From Epiperipatus broadwayi (taxonomy: Eukaryota; Onychophora; Udeonychophora; Euonychophora; Peripatidae): 64,000 nucleotides of DNA. This document shows, in pieces, positions 22,730-36,209 of this stretch (its first letter is position 1; each line of letters opens with the position of its first letter). The position numbers were made by a program, and so were the translations under genes. The notes under the pieces were generated by a model. It searched no databases and was not told the origin of the DNA. It saw nothing but the letters and a program-made list of their open reading frames with translations. Where the stretch lies: positions 1,165,001-1,229,000 of the forward strand of contig JAQFVV010000256.1 of assembly GCA_028023455.1 (NCBI GenBank), written 5' to 3'.

Positions 22730-25700
22730 ATAAAATTTCAACTTTTTTTCCCTTTGTGTTAAAAAAATTGAATAATAATGAATACATATAAAAAATATTT
22801 TTTTCATTCATTCATTAGATGGCAAAGGTTAGTACACAATCAAAGAGAGAGCGTTTCAAAATTAAAAGACTGTAAATTAATATATATATATCGGAAACGT
22901 CAAAGCAAATTCATTATAATTTTTAATAATCTTAATAAAAGTATTAGACAACAATTAAAAATTATCAGTGAATACGTTATTTATTTATTACTATGTCTCA
23001 GAAGTAAGTGAATCTTCAAATCAACTAACCTTTTTACCAAAAGAATCCCAATCATTTAAACAAGAATTAGATTGAAACAATTATAAATTATTATTGATGA
23101 TGATCAAGTATTTCTAGTGATTTCTGTAGTGCCACAGAAGCATTTTTTTCACATAAGAATTAGATGAAGAACAACTAGCACTAATAATAAATAACTGCTA
23201 TAGAATAACCTGTCTATAATCAAAATATCATGTAGATTAATGAGATAATTAAAATCATATATTTTGATTTAAGTGCCCTCTATCTGGAAATTTATTTCTA
23301 TTGACAAGTCTAATTTCCAACAGATTATTCAAATTTTTATATATAGTTTAAGAGAAAAATTACTATTGATAATGATCAAATAATACTGTTACAATTGACG
23401 GAAGATATGACTCACGCGAGTAGAAAATAATGAATGCTTAAAAAATACAAAAAAAAAATACATTAAAAGTATATATTAACTAAATATATATATATATATT
23501 GTTTTTGAATATTATAAAAAGAAAGGGTAATTGATTGGTAAAAATTCCATAAATAAGCAGGAAGTGTTAAGAAAGTTGAGTAATATGATGTAGGTTGAGG
23601 TACACAATCTAAATATGTTGAGAAATAATGACTCAAGAAGAGAGTATATGCCTTTAAAAACAAATAGAATCAATGTCAAGTTTAAAACAAAGCTAATGAT
23701 AGTAGCCATAGGACAGTCAATATCAATATGAGATTGAAAGGAAATAAAAATAAATCATTGATAAATTGATTATGCCTATTAATTATATTCCTGATATAAA
23801 AACATCATTCTTTAGAACATTGAATTTGTGTTTTATATAAGAAACTAAGATGGAGATTGGGAACAGCTTTCACCTTAAATAAAGGATAAAATTCTTGGAA
23901 AGTCATTATGATAATATGCTCATTTCAAGACTCACTGGAAAATATATTATTTAGTTTAGAAAATTTGCATAATGTTAAAAAATTATGCAATCAAAATTAG
24001 TTATAATAAATTTAATTAATTTATCATTCACAGCTTTTTTCTTATTTTTGATGATTTGCAATCAATAAAAAAGTTAAGGAAGTAATTTGGCTAAACAAAA
24101 TCATAGCAATAGGTAAATGATTAAAAAAAAAAAATTAATTTGAAGTTTTGGCACCAATAAAACTATTAATCAGAATTGATAAAATCACTTACGTTGGGGA
24201 AAAAAATCACCAGGAAATAAAAGAGAATAAAAGAATATGCGATTATTTATGGAATAAATCTGGTATTAAATTTCATCCATATTTATTTTACATAACTTGA
24301 AACTTTATTCACTCCATTACAGAACCATCACTTGTAATCTTCACTAATCAATGATATGGTAGTGCAATTATATAAAAATCTATTGTTATCTTATAATCCT
24401 GACTAGATTTGGGGGTATAACTTTTGTTAATGAAGAGCTTGGATTTAATGTGAATAAAATAGAACTCGATATAATTATATTATCATTTAATAAACAATAA
24501 TTACTTAAGCTTACAATAGATGACTCTGGAGTAGAATGAAAAGAATTGCTTCTAAACAATATATTTTATTCCTGAGCAAAAATATTCATGTAGTGTTTAT
24601 TGATTTGAAAACTCATAAGATTATTAGTATAGAAACTTTGTTTTACTGGGAAGTATCTTGTGGCAAACTTAATGAGTGTCATAAGTAAGGTGCACAAACC
24701 AAACCCCATGGGTAAAATAATTGATTTTAAAAGCATATCTGATACTTAAAAAAGTTTATTTTTGATGATATCAAAGGAGTTGGAAATTGATTACTTTGTA
24801 CTTGGGGGGGGGGGGCATGATAATAATTGGTTGATAATTAGTAGAAACTAACTTACTATTCTTCAAAAATAAAGAATTGGATATAATAAATCAGATATTA
24901 AAAACAAAATCTCATTTGTAAGCATGATTAAAGAAATGACTTGAGTACTGAAGTAAATTCAGAAGCAACATCAAGATTAAAAAAAATATGTTGCATAGAA
25001 GAAAATTGGAAGATTATTGATGGTAAGAAAACAAATAGTAGATAAATGAGTAATGGACATTAAAAATTAAAAAATAAAAAATAAGCCCAAAAGAATTAAT
25101 TTTAATGTTACAAAAACAACTTCTAACTTGATTAAAAGAGCAACTCGTCTCAAATTGTAATGGAGTATTTTGAAGAGAAAAAAACAAAACAAAAAAAGTA
25201 AACTACCATTAAAAGAGAAGTGTTTATTTTAAATATTTCTCACAAATGTTTACTTGGGCTATTTAACAATAAATTTATTTTTATTACAATAGTCAATATA
25301 CTAAACATAAATTATTGGCTATTTTTTTTATGTAATAAAAGATAGTTTTTAAGAGACAACACAAGGTATTAGATAATGATTTGAATCAAAAAACTTAAGT
25401 TAAATATAAAATTTCATACATAACAGTATAACATCAGGGACATAAACGTCTTTGAAACAATTATTAGACATAAAATAAGAATTAATCTAAAGAATAATAG
25501 AAAAGAAGTACAATGATCACTTTAATTAAAAGATCTGAAATATAAAATAACTTTTGAAGCAGAGTTTCTAAATAGAAAATAGGTTTTAAAATTATGCTGT
25601 AATCAGAATGGCATAAAAATCTAATGTGTTTGAAAAACTAAATATATTAGGTCATAAGTATTAATTTTGTGCACTAATACAAGTGATTCTTCCATGGAGG

Positions 25701-28700
25701 GCAAATTTCAAAAATACTATTACTTAAATCCTGAAATGCATTTTTTAGTACAAAAAATTTGAAAAACAAAATGATATATTATATAATAATAAAAACTTTA
25801 CTTTTAATGCATATGGCTGAAATATTTAGGTCAATTGATAATGTAAACATTAAAATAATCAAGAAGAATAATTTGAAATAAAAAGTGATCAGAATGGACA
25901 AAACCAATGTTAGGAGAAATATATTAGAGAAATCTAGATAATCTTGTTCCTCAAAAAAGCAATATCATTAATAAATAAAACTTTTACCAATAATAATTCA
26001 TAGATATGTATTTCAAAAATAGTAACTCATTGCAAAATAGATGAAACCAATGTATTTATTAAGTAATTTTCTAATATATATAGTAAAAGTTAATGGGTTC
26101 AACTTATCATCAAAAGTAGCCAATACATTTGGACCAAATTATATATTGGTAAAAGAAAAGAACTCCTGGGTTTAATTATTATAGCCAAGCAAATAATAAA
26201 TATATTCATCAACATATAGTTAGATATCAAAGGGAATTTCATTGTACCCAATTGTATTACATATAATTTCAAGGTATGGATTGAACCAACTACATTAAAT
26301 AAATAACTAGACTTATATAAATAAACATCTTCATTATATGTATGCGTATATTTACCTAATTATATTATAACTAATAAAAGTGATGGCTCAAATAATTATA
26401 CTCTTTTTTATCAATCAATTAATTCTAGAATACTTTCTGATAGTAATTTTAAAAATAAACTAGACTATAATTCTCAGGAATTTTAATAAATAAAATTAGT
26501 TAAAATATTATATGCTCATAAAATTCTTAAAATGGTGTAATAATCTAAAATAACCAAACATGAAAGTCAAATTAATTTAAATGAAATAAAATTATACTTT
26601 ATTTACAATAAAGTAAATAATATAAAAAATAGCTAAATAAATTTAAAATAATGGAATGTCTTCTTGGATACTATATTTCAAACATGAAATAAAATCTAAA
26701 AAATATTATATGTATGTTTATATCCTAATGTGTATAATTGGTTCAGTATGTATGTTGTTTCACAAAATTAATATTATAAAATAAGCATAAAATTTACTTT
26801 GATAAAATTTAATTATAATTATATTAATTAGTATATTCTTTAATTTGTATACTATTAATTAATTATATCAGTCTTTTATTATATCTCTTCTGTAAACATA
26901 AACATCATTACTATTTTTAGTAGCTACTTTTATTCATTATATTTTATTTTCTCATATCATATTTAACATAACATCTCATAACATCATATTCTTCTAATAT
27001 AATATCATTGCAAATATGTGGTTTTGAACTAAGATGCAATTATATGTAAATACTAAAATTATAACTTTACTATCTAACAATAAAATACTAAATATCTTAG
27101 GAAAAATGTAGAGCCATTAAAAAACAGAAAATATTTAAAAATAAATAAAACATATTATTAGATAAATAAATAAATATTACTAAATATTAATTATAAATTT
27201 ATAACAATCTTACTGTAAGAATAAACATTCACACAGTTTAAAATAGTGTTATATACTAAAATAATATAGTTCTATTTTATAAAGTTATCTGTTTTATCAA
27301 GATCATTTTTTTGAAAACACATCTATATAATAACAATAATTTATGAATAACTCTATATATGTATATATATATTTTAATAACAAAAACAATTGCAAAAAGA
27401 AAAGTTAAATTGAAAGATAGTTCTTTAAAACAATTTAGTTTTTCTTTTTTAAAGTTTCTTGATTTTTTAAGAATTTGATGATGATGATATATCCTCTAAT
27501 AAAAATACATCAACACATGTATTAATAAGATAAATTGTTTGTCCTTTATAAGCTTTGCATTTTCTCTATATTATGAATAATAAAGTTCAGCAGTGTTTCT
27601 TTTGTGAACTTTGAAAGAAATTACCTTGTTAACATTCTTCATTCCTCAAACTTTAAAACATTTTTGTTTAAAATGATGTTCCCAGATAAAATATTATTAA
27701 AAAGTAATCTGGAAGGCTATCATCATCTATGCAAATATTTTAATTCCTTTAGCCTATTATTGTTGCTATTATAGTTTCCATATAATTTTAAATTATATGC
27801 ATAGGACTAAACAAATGAATGCTTGAAGAAGTATAAGAATGATGCAAATAATATCTAAATAAAAAATTCAATCAAATTTATAGACTTTTTTCTAATGTTA
27901 TATTTATCTTATCAGATCAAATATCATTTCCATAGCAATGTACTGAAGTTCCTTTTTTAACTCATATTTTATCTGATTTGTTCTTAAAGTAGATTTTCAT
28001 TGTTTAAAAATTCATACAGTCACACATTTACATGATAGAATGTTTTTTTTTAGCTGTTATAGGAGTCTTTAAAATTAAAATACTTTAACTCACATAATTA
28101 TTTACAGTTTATAATATTAAATAAATATTTTAAAATAAAATTATATAATTTTGTAAAATTTTAAACACAGAAATCTCTTTAATAAATATTAAGTAAATTG
28201 ATATATTAAAGTTTTCAAGTAATGTCTCTAAATTTAAAAATAGATAAATAATAAATAATAAATTAAATTAAATAATAAATTAAATAATAAATTAAGACTT
28301 ATACATTATTTATAAATAATAAATTAAAACTTGTTAATTATTTTAAAATAATTATGAAATATATATGAACTAAATATAAATATAATTATATACACAAAAA
28401 ATATTGTATATTTTTATGATATATTAAACTTTATTAACTTCTAAAATAGTGTATATATTTAAGTAAAATATTAACCCTTGACATCATTTTTATTGTGAAT
28501 CTAAAATTTTCTACTAATAATTTTCAAAAATGCAAACATTTTTATATATAATGATTTCAGTAGAATTTTGTATCTTTCCTTGTAACAATTGTAATTCAAA
28601 AATAAATACTATCATTGTGTGCATTAAAATGGGCTTAGTTAATTATTTTGACATAGTATGCTTAATTTATTTAACACATTATGTCATTTGTTTTATGTAC

Positions 28701-29360
28701 TTTTTCTATGATTATGACTACAAGATAGTTAAAAATATACCAAGCATATTATGTTAAATGAATTAAATATACTGTGTTTAAAGGAATAAATAAGCTCTTC
28801 TGAATGTACATAAAAATAGTGTTTACTTTTTAATTATATGTAATGATATATTATAAATTTTAATACTCAATTTATATGATATTCAATTTTATTACTACTT
28901 TATTTGAAATAAACTAATAAAATTTTTAAATATAAATATTATTGAGTTTAAATCAGTCCCTATATATCACAATATTTAGTCCAATTTATTTATCAATATC
29001 ATTTTTAACATGAATCACAGTGTTGTCTAGTATTCATATTTATGGCAGCTGTGACAGGCTTATATCTAACCAAAATGCATTTATGTAATTGGTTGATGAG
29101 AATCATATAGTTATCTTTTTTGCCATATATATAATTTTTTTATAGGTTGCTAACCTAAACTCAAATTCTTTTAAGTACTCTTAAAGAAGGTTTAAAAATC
29201 AAATGACTTATATTAACAGATTTTTAAATACATATCATCTAGATTGAACAATTGTAACTTTTGTATTCTTAGTTCTAGTAAAGACCAAGTAGTTGAGTAT
29301 AGACAATATTACTGTTTATTATAGATAGTGTTTTCAATCAGTTTTCTATGAAGAATATCT
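22730..29360. other. No gene seen
   Basis: 6.6 kb of A+T-rich DNA upstream of the first calsequestrin exon, without a recognisable exon or element apart from the G run at 24804. Confidence 0.6.
24804..24815. repeat. Run of 12 G
   Basis: The longest G homopolymer here, striking in so A+T-rich a sequence and a likely sequencing or indel hotspot. Confidence 0.9.
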
Positions 29361-29366
29361 GCTTTT

Positions 29367-29432
29367 ATCAGATGTCACATGATCACCATTTTTTATGCTT
29401 GCTCATAACTGTTATTAAAACAGGCAGCCTGA
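29367..29432 (-). repeat. HhA tail fragment
   Basis: The reverse complement matches the HhA tail: GCCTGTTTTAATAACAG, then AAGCATAAAAAATGGTGATC. It ends about 120 bp before the calsequestrin exon. Confidence 0.6.
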
Positions 29433-29556
29433 TGCATAAGAATCAGTCAATGAGTCATATAATTATGGTAATATTTAGTTAAATGAGTCATGTCATTAAT
29501 GTTTCTATTTTTATTTCCTGTTTTTGAAATTTTTTTATTGTCTTTTTTTTTTTTAG

Positions 29557-29657
29557 GTGTTCGATTTGCTGGAACTATTCATGTTTACAAAAATTCAAGA
29601 AAAACAGTATTTAATGGACATCGATCTCCTGAAGTTTTAATTAATTTTCTTTTTAAG
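29557..29657 (+). CDS. CASQ: Calsequestrin-like internal exon (101 bp)
   Basis: Internal exon of a gene resembling calsequestrin, the high-capacity Ca2+-binding protein of the sarcoplasmic/endoplasmic reticulum lumen, built of three thioredoxin-like domains. A pyrimidine run ends in AG at 29555-29556 and a GTAAAA donor follows at 29658. The first two bases complete a split codon. The exon then encodes 33 full codons including FAGTIHVYKN, TVFNGHRS and SPEVLINFLF, and ends in phase 0. From family knowledge, this matches the end of thioredoxin-like domain I, where calsequestrins read roughly 'yvFK.g..ieydGerSadvLveFLl'. Joined to the next exon it continues naturally into domain II. The exon lacks the acidic C-terminal tail, which would lie far downstream. 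Another thioredoxin-fold ER protein such as a PDI is possible but fits the second exon less well. Identification is from remembered family patterns, not an alignment. Confidence 0.72.
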
Positions 29658-29659
29658 GT

Positions 29660-31060
29660 AAAAAAAAATTTGACTTATTTTTTTAGCATAATCAAAAATA
29701 AAATATAGTTAATAAATACTACTGTGATATAGTGATCTAACAGGAAGTCTTAAGAAGTAACAGTTTTTATATTAATTTTCAGTTGAGAAAAAAAACTCAT
29801 AAACTCAATTCTTGCTACTTTTATGCAGAAATCTATTTTGATTCCCCAAGAAACTATTCATACAATAAATAAAAAAGTGATGAAAATTAGGAAAGGATGA
29901 TGGTTTCAGTAATGCATTATATGGTTTCTCATTTAGGGAATCTGGAACAGAGCAACATTTTAGTTTTTTATTTATTTATTTCATGCTTTCTGTCCCTAAT
30001 CATAGACAAACAAAAAATTAAAAAAAATTAAAAGAACCTTCAATTATTCTTTAAAACACCCTCCTTTCTCTTTAGTAATTTTTACTATTGGTTCCATTTT
30101 TTGCCTTATCATTTTATATATCTTGCTTTCAAGTGTTTGATAGTGGATGATAATTTATTCTATAGAAATGTTATTCATATAATCACTAGATTTTGATATC
30201 ATCGTGATGGTAGCTAATGAAATTATAATTAATAGCAATATAAAACATATGTTAAATATTGGAATTATTTTAAATACTAACAATAATGTTTGTGTATAAT
30301 TCTATCAGTTCTTGATTTATATTTCTTTATTTTCTTGTATAAAATCCATAGAATTTCAGCTATTTAATAATTTGTTTCATGTGATATACTGCTCTATTTG
30401 TTGTACATTGCATTATTATTAATGTTAGGTAAATCTTAGGGATTTTTTTTTCATATTACAATCAGGCTTAAGAGTTGTTGTTTTTTCTGGATGGCTATCC
30501 ACAGCCAATCTAACCAACTATCTAATTATTGGTCAATAAATGAGAATCTTAGCAAAACAATAGAATGAAAAACATCTTTTAAACTTTTTAAATAGCCCAT
30601 TGTAAGACATAAATTCTTTTGAAGCCAGCCAAAAACAGCAGGAAATAAGATAGATTTACTCGCCAGACTTACCAATTAATCCTAATTCCTTTTGGTGATG
30701 GCAGATAATTTTTGTCCTAAAATGGGATGTTTGATGTTTGTTTTATCTTTTAACTTTAAATTATTGTTGTTACTGTTTATTAATATTATTATCCATTATT
30801 TAATGCTTTATTGTGTGGTCTTTATTAATATTACAAGACTACATCTTGTCTAAGTAATCATCTACTCATTAACTGAATCATTTGCTTCTTACGACATAAT
30901 TATATTCTGATAAAAAAAATCTTTGGAAAAATTGTAAAAAAAATTATTAAATTGCACCAGTATTTTATAATAAAAAATGTTATTTTAGTTTTAAATAATT
31001 TGAAAATGAATATAAACTTGAATGATGGATAGCAGGATATACTTTGATTCAGAAACATTA
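29660..31060. other. Intron, nothing further seen
   Basis: A+T-rich start of the long intron. Confidence 0.6.
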
Positions 31061-31061
31061 A

Positions 31062-31130
31062 AGTATGTATGAAAAAAGTATTATATATATATATATATAT
31101 ATATATAATACTTTTATTCATACATATATC

Positions 31131-31172
<42 letters not shown>

Positions 31173-31190
31173 GATATGCAAAAAAAGTAA
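31062..31190. repeat. TA-rich double cruciform
   Basis: GTATGTATGAAAAAAGTAT and ATACTTTTATTCATACATAT surround one TA run, and TATCTTCATA / TATGAAGATA surround a second. Confidence 0.8.
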
Positions 31191-31514
31191 AAGAGAAGAA
31201 TAAGAGATTATACTTCTGATAAGAAGCATAATTGCTGCTTCGTGAAAGTAGATAGTACTGTGATCAAGCGATACTATTTACTCATCTTTTATATAATTGT
31301 CATTACCTGGCACTTTTTAGCACAATTTATTTTAGAGCATAAATGATAATATTTTATATTACAGAAATGTATAAGGTTTGCAATTTGGGAATATAAAAAA
31401 ATAAATTATTACACTGTTATAATAAAACAATTTGTTTATAATGCTCTAATACTTTTATAGATCCATTACTCAATGCTTTATTTCAGATATTATGGAAGTT
31501 ATATTTTTGAAATG

Positions 31515-31680
31515 GGTGCCGGTCAAAACATGTTTATCCATCTAACATGAGCTGGAACTCACAAAATGTACTTCAAACCCAATCAAGCCCAAGATTTAGG
31601 TCAGGGACCAGCCTGAATTTGAACCCACTCTCTAAGCCCCAGACCTAACACCTAATGAATAACATAATAGTGATGGCATG
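31515..31680 (-). repeat. tRNA-derived SINE-like fragment
   Basis: The minus strand contains GTGGGTTCAAATTCAGG, a good Pol III B box (31625-31615 core), preceded by TTAGGTGTTAGGTCTGGGGC. This is the usual tRNA-derived SINE head. Box A is not clear. It is less A+T-rich than its surroundings. Confidence 0.5.
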
Positions 31681-31989
31681 TGAGAATTAATCTTAATCCA
31701 GCCGATTAGCAAAGCTGAGCAAAACAATGAGACATCTATTAACTATGACTATATTAAAATATACATAAGCATGGCTGTGATATGTGGAAGTGGAGGAAAA
31801 GGAATTCGAACTACTCAAATAAGTTAGACAATAAAAATATAGTTTAATATAATGAAAAATTATTTATATACATTTATAAATTAAGTAGATTAGTATGTGC
31901 ATGAATGAGCAATCGGTAGATAATTACATAGTGTCATTCACGCTATTATTTCTCATATGCTCTTTATTAGCTAAATAATATATTACAAA

Positions 31990-32110
31990 TAAACACACAT
32001 CTTTGGTGGGTCCAATATTAAGATGCCAATCAGTATTAGAAAGAAGTTACACAAAATTGCTATTAACGCTTTGATTTACGGTTCAGAAACATGGTGACTA
32101 ACATATATTA
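31990..32110 (+). pseudogene. Short LINE remnant (ALIYGSETW)
   Basis: Reads KKLHKIAINALIYGSETW before a stop, the same 'k.lyk.vi..llYGsEtW' block. Nothing else of the element is clear. Confidence 0.5.
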
Positions 32111-32574
32111 GGGGAGCATTCTGAGATTCATTACAGATATAAATACAAACTATTTTCCTGCCATTAGGGTCATGAAAATACATAAAATACATTTGAAAAC
32201 ATTTGATTATATTTAAACCTACGACAAAATATTTAATGGCAAATTATTTTAACAAGATGAACGCTTTATTTTTCCCAAGGCATATAGATACTCTTAAATA
32301 GATATATAAATTATGATGGTGGGACTGTATAAGACTGAAATAAATTTAATTAATAAAATAGAAGTAGTTGGCATATATATATATATATGTTAAGCAAAGC
32401 TTAATTTTAATATTAGAGCATTAAAACTGGGCCATGAAGCAAAAGAAATGATAATAATACAAGAAGTTTGCAGTGCTGACATAATAGCCTAAAAATAACT
32501 AAGAGGAAAAGATCGTGCTTCTGGATGAAAAACAAAATCTCACACCCCCTTCTTGGGTAGTGCTTAGAGAAAAG

Positions 32575-32705
32575 TGGATAGGCATGGCATGGCCCAGACT
32601 TTTGCTGGTATAACCGATGTGAGAGGCCTTTTATCTATACGAAGTGAATATGCATAGCATGTGCCAAACTTACGGGATCACTGCCAGAGGCATTTTATAT
32701 GAAAT
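32575..32705. repeat. Imperfect tandem of about 65 bp
   Basis: Two adjacent related blocks begin GGCATGGCATGGCCCAGACT and GCATAGCATGTGCCAAACTT and both contain AGAGGCxTTTTAT. It lies downstream of the LINE remnant and may be part of the same element's tail. Confidence 0.5.
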
Positions 32706-32799
32706 AAATGTGGTTCCAGATAGCTCAACTATCTATGGAATGAGGTACAAAAAGAAATCTATGGGTTCAAACTTGTTGCAACCCCCAGATTAGAAGCAC

Positions 32800-32834
<35 letters not shown>
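32800..32834. repeat. (TA)n microsatellite
   Basis: Plain TA run. Further short TA runs occur at about 33560, 33700-33740 and 52750. Confidence 0.93.
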
Positions 32835-32839
32835 GAAGA

Positions 32840-33696
32840 TAGGCTAAATGACAGAAACACAGTAATGATACATGTCTCTAACAACATTGAATAAATTTTA
32901 CTGCTTTAAAATAAATGACCCTTGTTTGAATACTATAATACGCCATGCAATTATAATATATATATATAGAGAGAGAGAATATTTCATTTAATAAAATATA
33001 CGTTAAGATTTTACCTAGTAAAAGAAACATTAAGATTTACATTTCAAATTAATAAACTATACGTTAAGATTTGATTTAGTAACAGAAACATTAAGATTCA
33101 CCCCCATCCCTTTTCTGATATTTAAAATAAATCAATCCCACTTTCGTTGATTTTACAATAAATGAAATATATAAGTACTTTATTTGATATTTTAAGCATA
33201 GACTATTTTAAGAGTATAGAAAAAAAATAACTAGCAGTTATATAGAAAACAAATAATCGGTCACCTTTTTAGAAATGAATAAAGAATATTTTAAAATTTC
33301 AAAGCGTTAATTAGCCATAGTTCTGGATTCTCCGAGTAGAAAATCCATAGTTAAACAAATATATATATTTTTATAATTAAAGCATAAACAAAATGTTGAT
33401 GTAAAACAATCTGGCGAGCGTATTAATTAATAATACGTTATGTTTTAAAAGGGGACGTTAATAACTTGCTTTATGAAGGTTTACATAAAAATGACAGAAA
33501 AGATTTTTATAAATTAAACTCGCCAGTTTGCTTTGAGATTGGCAAATTAATAATAAGAGCATATATATATATATATATAAAATCAAGTAATAAATAACTA
33601 TAAATAAATGACCGCACCAAAGTTAAGGAAGGTTAAAAGCATATGAGATAGGATTAGATATAAAGAAATCATTTGAGAGCAAAATTACATTCACAG

Positions 33697-33739
<43 letters not shown>

Positions 33740-35115
33740 AAGGCAAAGTTAAAGAATACATGAGAAGAGATCTTGATAGATTATTTAGACTAAATTGACT
33801 ATTAGGTGGTGGCTTGGAAATTTACCTTGCAATTTTAAGAATCCATTTTAAAGTATGGCACGTGCACGGCGATTGAAATGCAAGTACTTCGGTGGCAGGA
33901 AACTTCTATTAGCATTCTAAAGTTCTTTTTAGACCTTTCTTCACTTCATGGCAGCAGGATATTATGGTAGTGGCAGATGATGACCCATAGGGTTGAGAAG
34001 AGTGGTGGATTTACTGCTGCATCATTTTTAAGTTTCAGGCAAAACAAAATATGTTTATAATACCTCTCTCTAAAAGTCGCTAATCTAATCTGTTCTCCAA
34101 AATTCAGTCATTTTATACTTTTTCTTTTATCAGTTGTTTTTGAAAGATGCAATTGTTAGATAACATCCAAAATAAATTCAAATCTATTTCCAGATTAGAA
34201 ATAGATTTGACAACATGTTTTCAACAAAAGAAAATCTTTAATCTACTTAATCCCATTTATTTTAAGTAAAACTTTAATTAAAAAATACCTCCCTTTAATT
34301 ATTTTTGGACAATTAACAACAGTCACATCTTCCATATTGGATTTTATAAAAAATATATAGTTTAATAGAAAAACAAGCAATTTAAAAAGAAAAAGCTAAA
34401 AATGACATATAATAAATATTTAAAAACATCACTATTTTGTTAGTAAGTTTTGCTCCTATGTATATATTTGAGCCACATCTATAATACTTTAATAAAAAAA
34501 CTAATAATTAATAAAAAGAATTAATAATAATTTTAAAACATGTTATTGAAACATTAAATTTTATAATTTAGGCGCGCATCTCAAATATATACATAAAATA
34601 TATATATACAACAAAAGGAGCAGGATGGGAAATAGGGATTTAAACACAGGTTTGTAGGTAGAAATATGAAGCACAATCTTAAGATAAGATTGACTGCTTC
34701 AAATGAGAATCTAAAAATGTTAATACTTTTAAAGATAAACTATGATAAAACATATAGCAAATGCTAAGTTTGTTTTTATTTAAGAAACTTTATTTCTAAA
34801 AGGTTAAAAAATGTGGTGCATAGTATTAGTTATTGAACTAAAAAAATGTAGAGGTTTCATAAAAAAAAATTAACTTTATATGATTTTTATGTGCTTCTTT
34901 CAAAAAGCATCTCTATTTTTTAATAAAAAATATTATCTTTCTTTCTGCCAAATAAGATCTTCTCTCCGCCCCTATTTCACTATATATTTTTATATTACCA
35001 GTTGGTGGACTGAAGCATCATCTTATTATCAGAGTGTAGATCATTATTAATTTTTCTTCTAAATTTATATTGCACAATTATTACTGTTTGTGCTATAAAA
35101 AAACTTGAAGAACAT
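32840..35115. other. Intron, nothing coding seen
   Basis: TA runs and a GC-richer patch at 33855-34030 (GGCACGTGCACGGCGATTG) that I could not identify. ACGTTAAGATTT occurs twice (33001, 33062) in a short imperfect tandem. Confidence 0.5.
34179..34209. repeat. Perfect 12-bp hairpin
   Basis: CAAATCTATTTC, 7-base loop, GAAATAGATTTG. No downstream T tract that would make it a terminator. Confidence 0.85.
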
Positions 35116-36007
35116 AATACACCTGGGTCTCATTTTATGCGATAGATAGGTTCCTCAGAAAACACGTGCAAACAAAATCACGCAAAAATAGACGTAACTT
35201 ACATTGAAAAAGGGGGGGTGCAGTCTGTGATATTTCAAAATTCGCATAAAAGCAAAGCACCAATGTAAAATTACTTTAAAATTCGCGCAAATAAAATATG
35301 ACTAATAAAAAATTTCAAATTTGAAAAAAATTGATACAAGACAAACTTTTTTTAACTATAACATTTAATTTTATTCAAAATAATATATTTTTATGCACAA
35401 TTTACAGTACAGTAATTTACATTTTTTATACATGTTTTAATTATTATAGCTATTTGCCGAAAGACACATTCGTTTGCAAACAACTAGCGCCAACTTCACA
35501 CTCATGTTGGAACAGTGGTTTTCTGGTGACAACGTAATTAGTAATTAATCTTTGAGACGATGATTTTATTGTTTATGAAACTAACAACTAAAAATTAAAT
35601 TCTTATTTTTGTCTTTAATTTTCAATTAGGTTTAAATAGTCAAATTTCACATTAATTTCAAGTCGCAGTAAGTAATTTTTAAATTGTTAATTACAATTAA
35701 AAATCAGATTTAAATTTTTAATTGTCAAATTTAATTATGCCCACTGCTATTACTGACCTTTTAAAAATAAACTTGTGGACACTAAATGATTAATAATTGA
35801 TTACGTTCTTTTTTAAAAAGCAAAAACAGAATGTGATTTAAAATGCAAAATTAACACGTACAATGTTTGAACAAATTTACAGTATAATCTTGTAAAATTT
35901 AATATGTGTATACATAAAATGTGGAAATCATGATTTTAATTTTATGATTGCATAAAATCTTACTATTATAAAGCACTGAAAATATTGAAATTACTAAGAT
36001 GAAAGTC

Positions 36008-36093
36008 GAATTCCAATAATGTGCTATTACTTTCAATATAACGTAAGTGTGTGAAATTTATTGTTTAAAGTAATAGTGCATTATCGGAGTTCA
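36008..36093. repeat. Subterminal inverted repeat in the Tigger-like element
   Basis: GAATTCCAATAATGTGCTAT (reading from about 36008) is complementary to sequence ending GTGCATTATCGGAGTTC at 36093, with a loop holding ATATAACGTAAGTG. Confidence 0.65.
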
Positions 36094-36099
36094 TATACG

Positions 36100-36200
36100 T
36101 GGGTCTCTTTTTACGCGGACTTATTTAACACACTTCCGGTGAAACACAAATCGCGTAACTGCAAAATCGTGTTAAATAAGTCCGCGTAAAAAGAGACCCA
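36100..36200. repeat. Perfect 32-bp hairpin in the Tigger-like right end
   Basis: Arms 36100-36131 and 36169-36200 (TGGGTCTCTTTTTACGCGG ... and complement) with a 37-base loop containing CACTTCCGGTGAAACAC. It is unusually CG-containing for this window and could be a solo element with the same TIR. Confidence 0.88.
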
Positions 36201-36209
36201 GGTGTATGT

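Larger units (their letters stand above)
35120..36204. mobile_element. Pogo/Tigger-like non-autonomous DNA element (1,085 bp)
   Basis: The termini are inverted repeats CACCTGGGTCTCATTTTATG (left) and CACCTGGGTCTCTTTTTACG (right, reverse complement). The element is flanked by TA on both sides (35118-35119 and 36205-36206), the expected TA duplication of the Tc1/mariner-pogo superfamily. Internal text near the ends (CACGCAAAAATAGACG, ATTCGCATAAAAGC) resembles Tigger subterminal sequence. No transposase is readable; a 68-codon frame at 35331 has no recognisable match. The right end itself carries a perfect 32-bp hairpin and a second inverted repeat. Confidence 0.7.
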
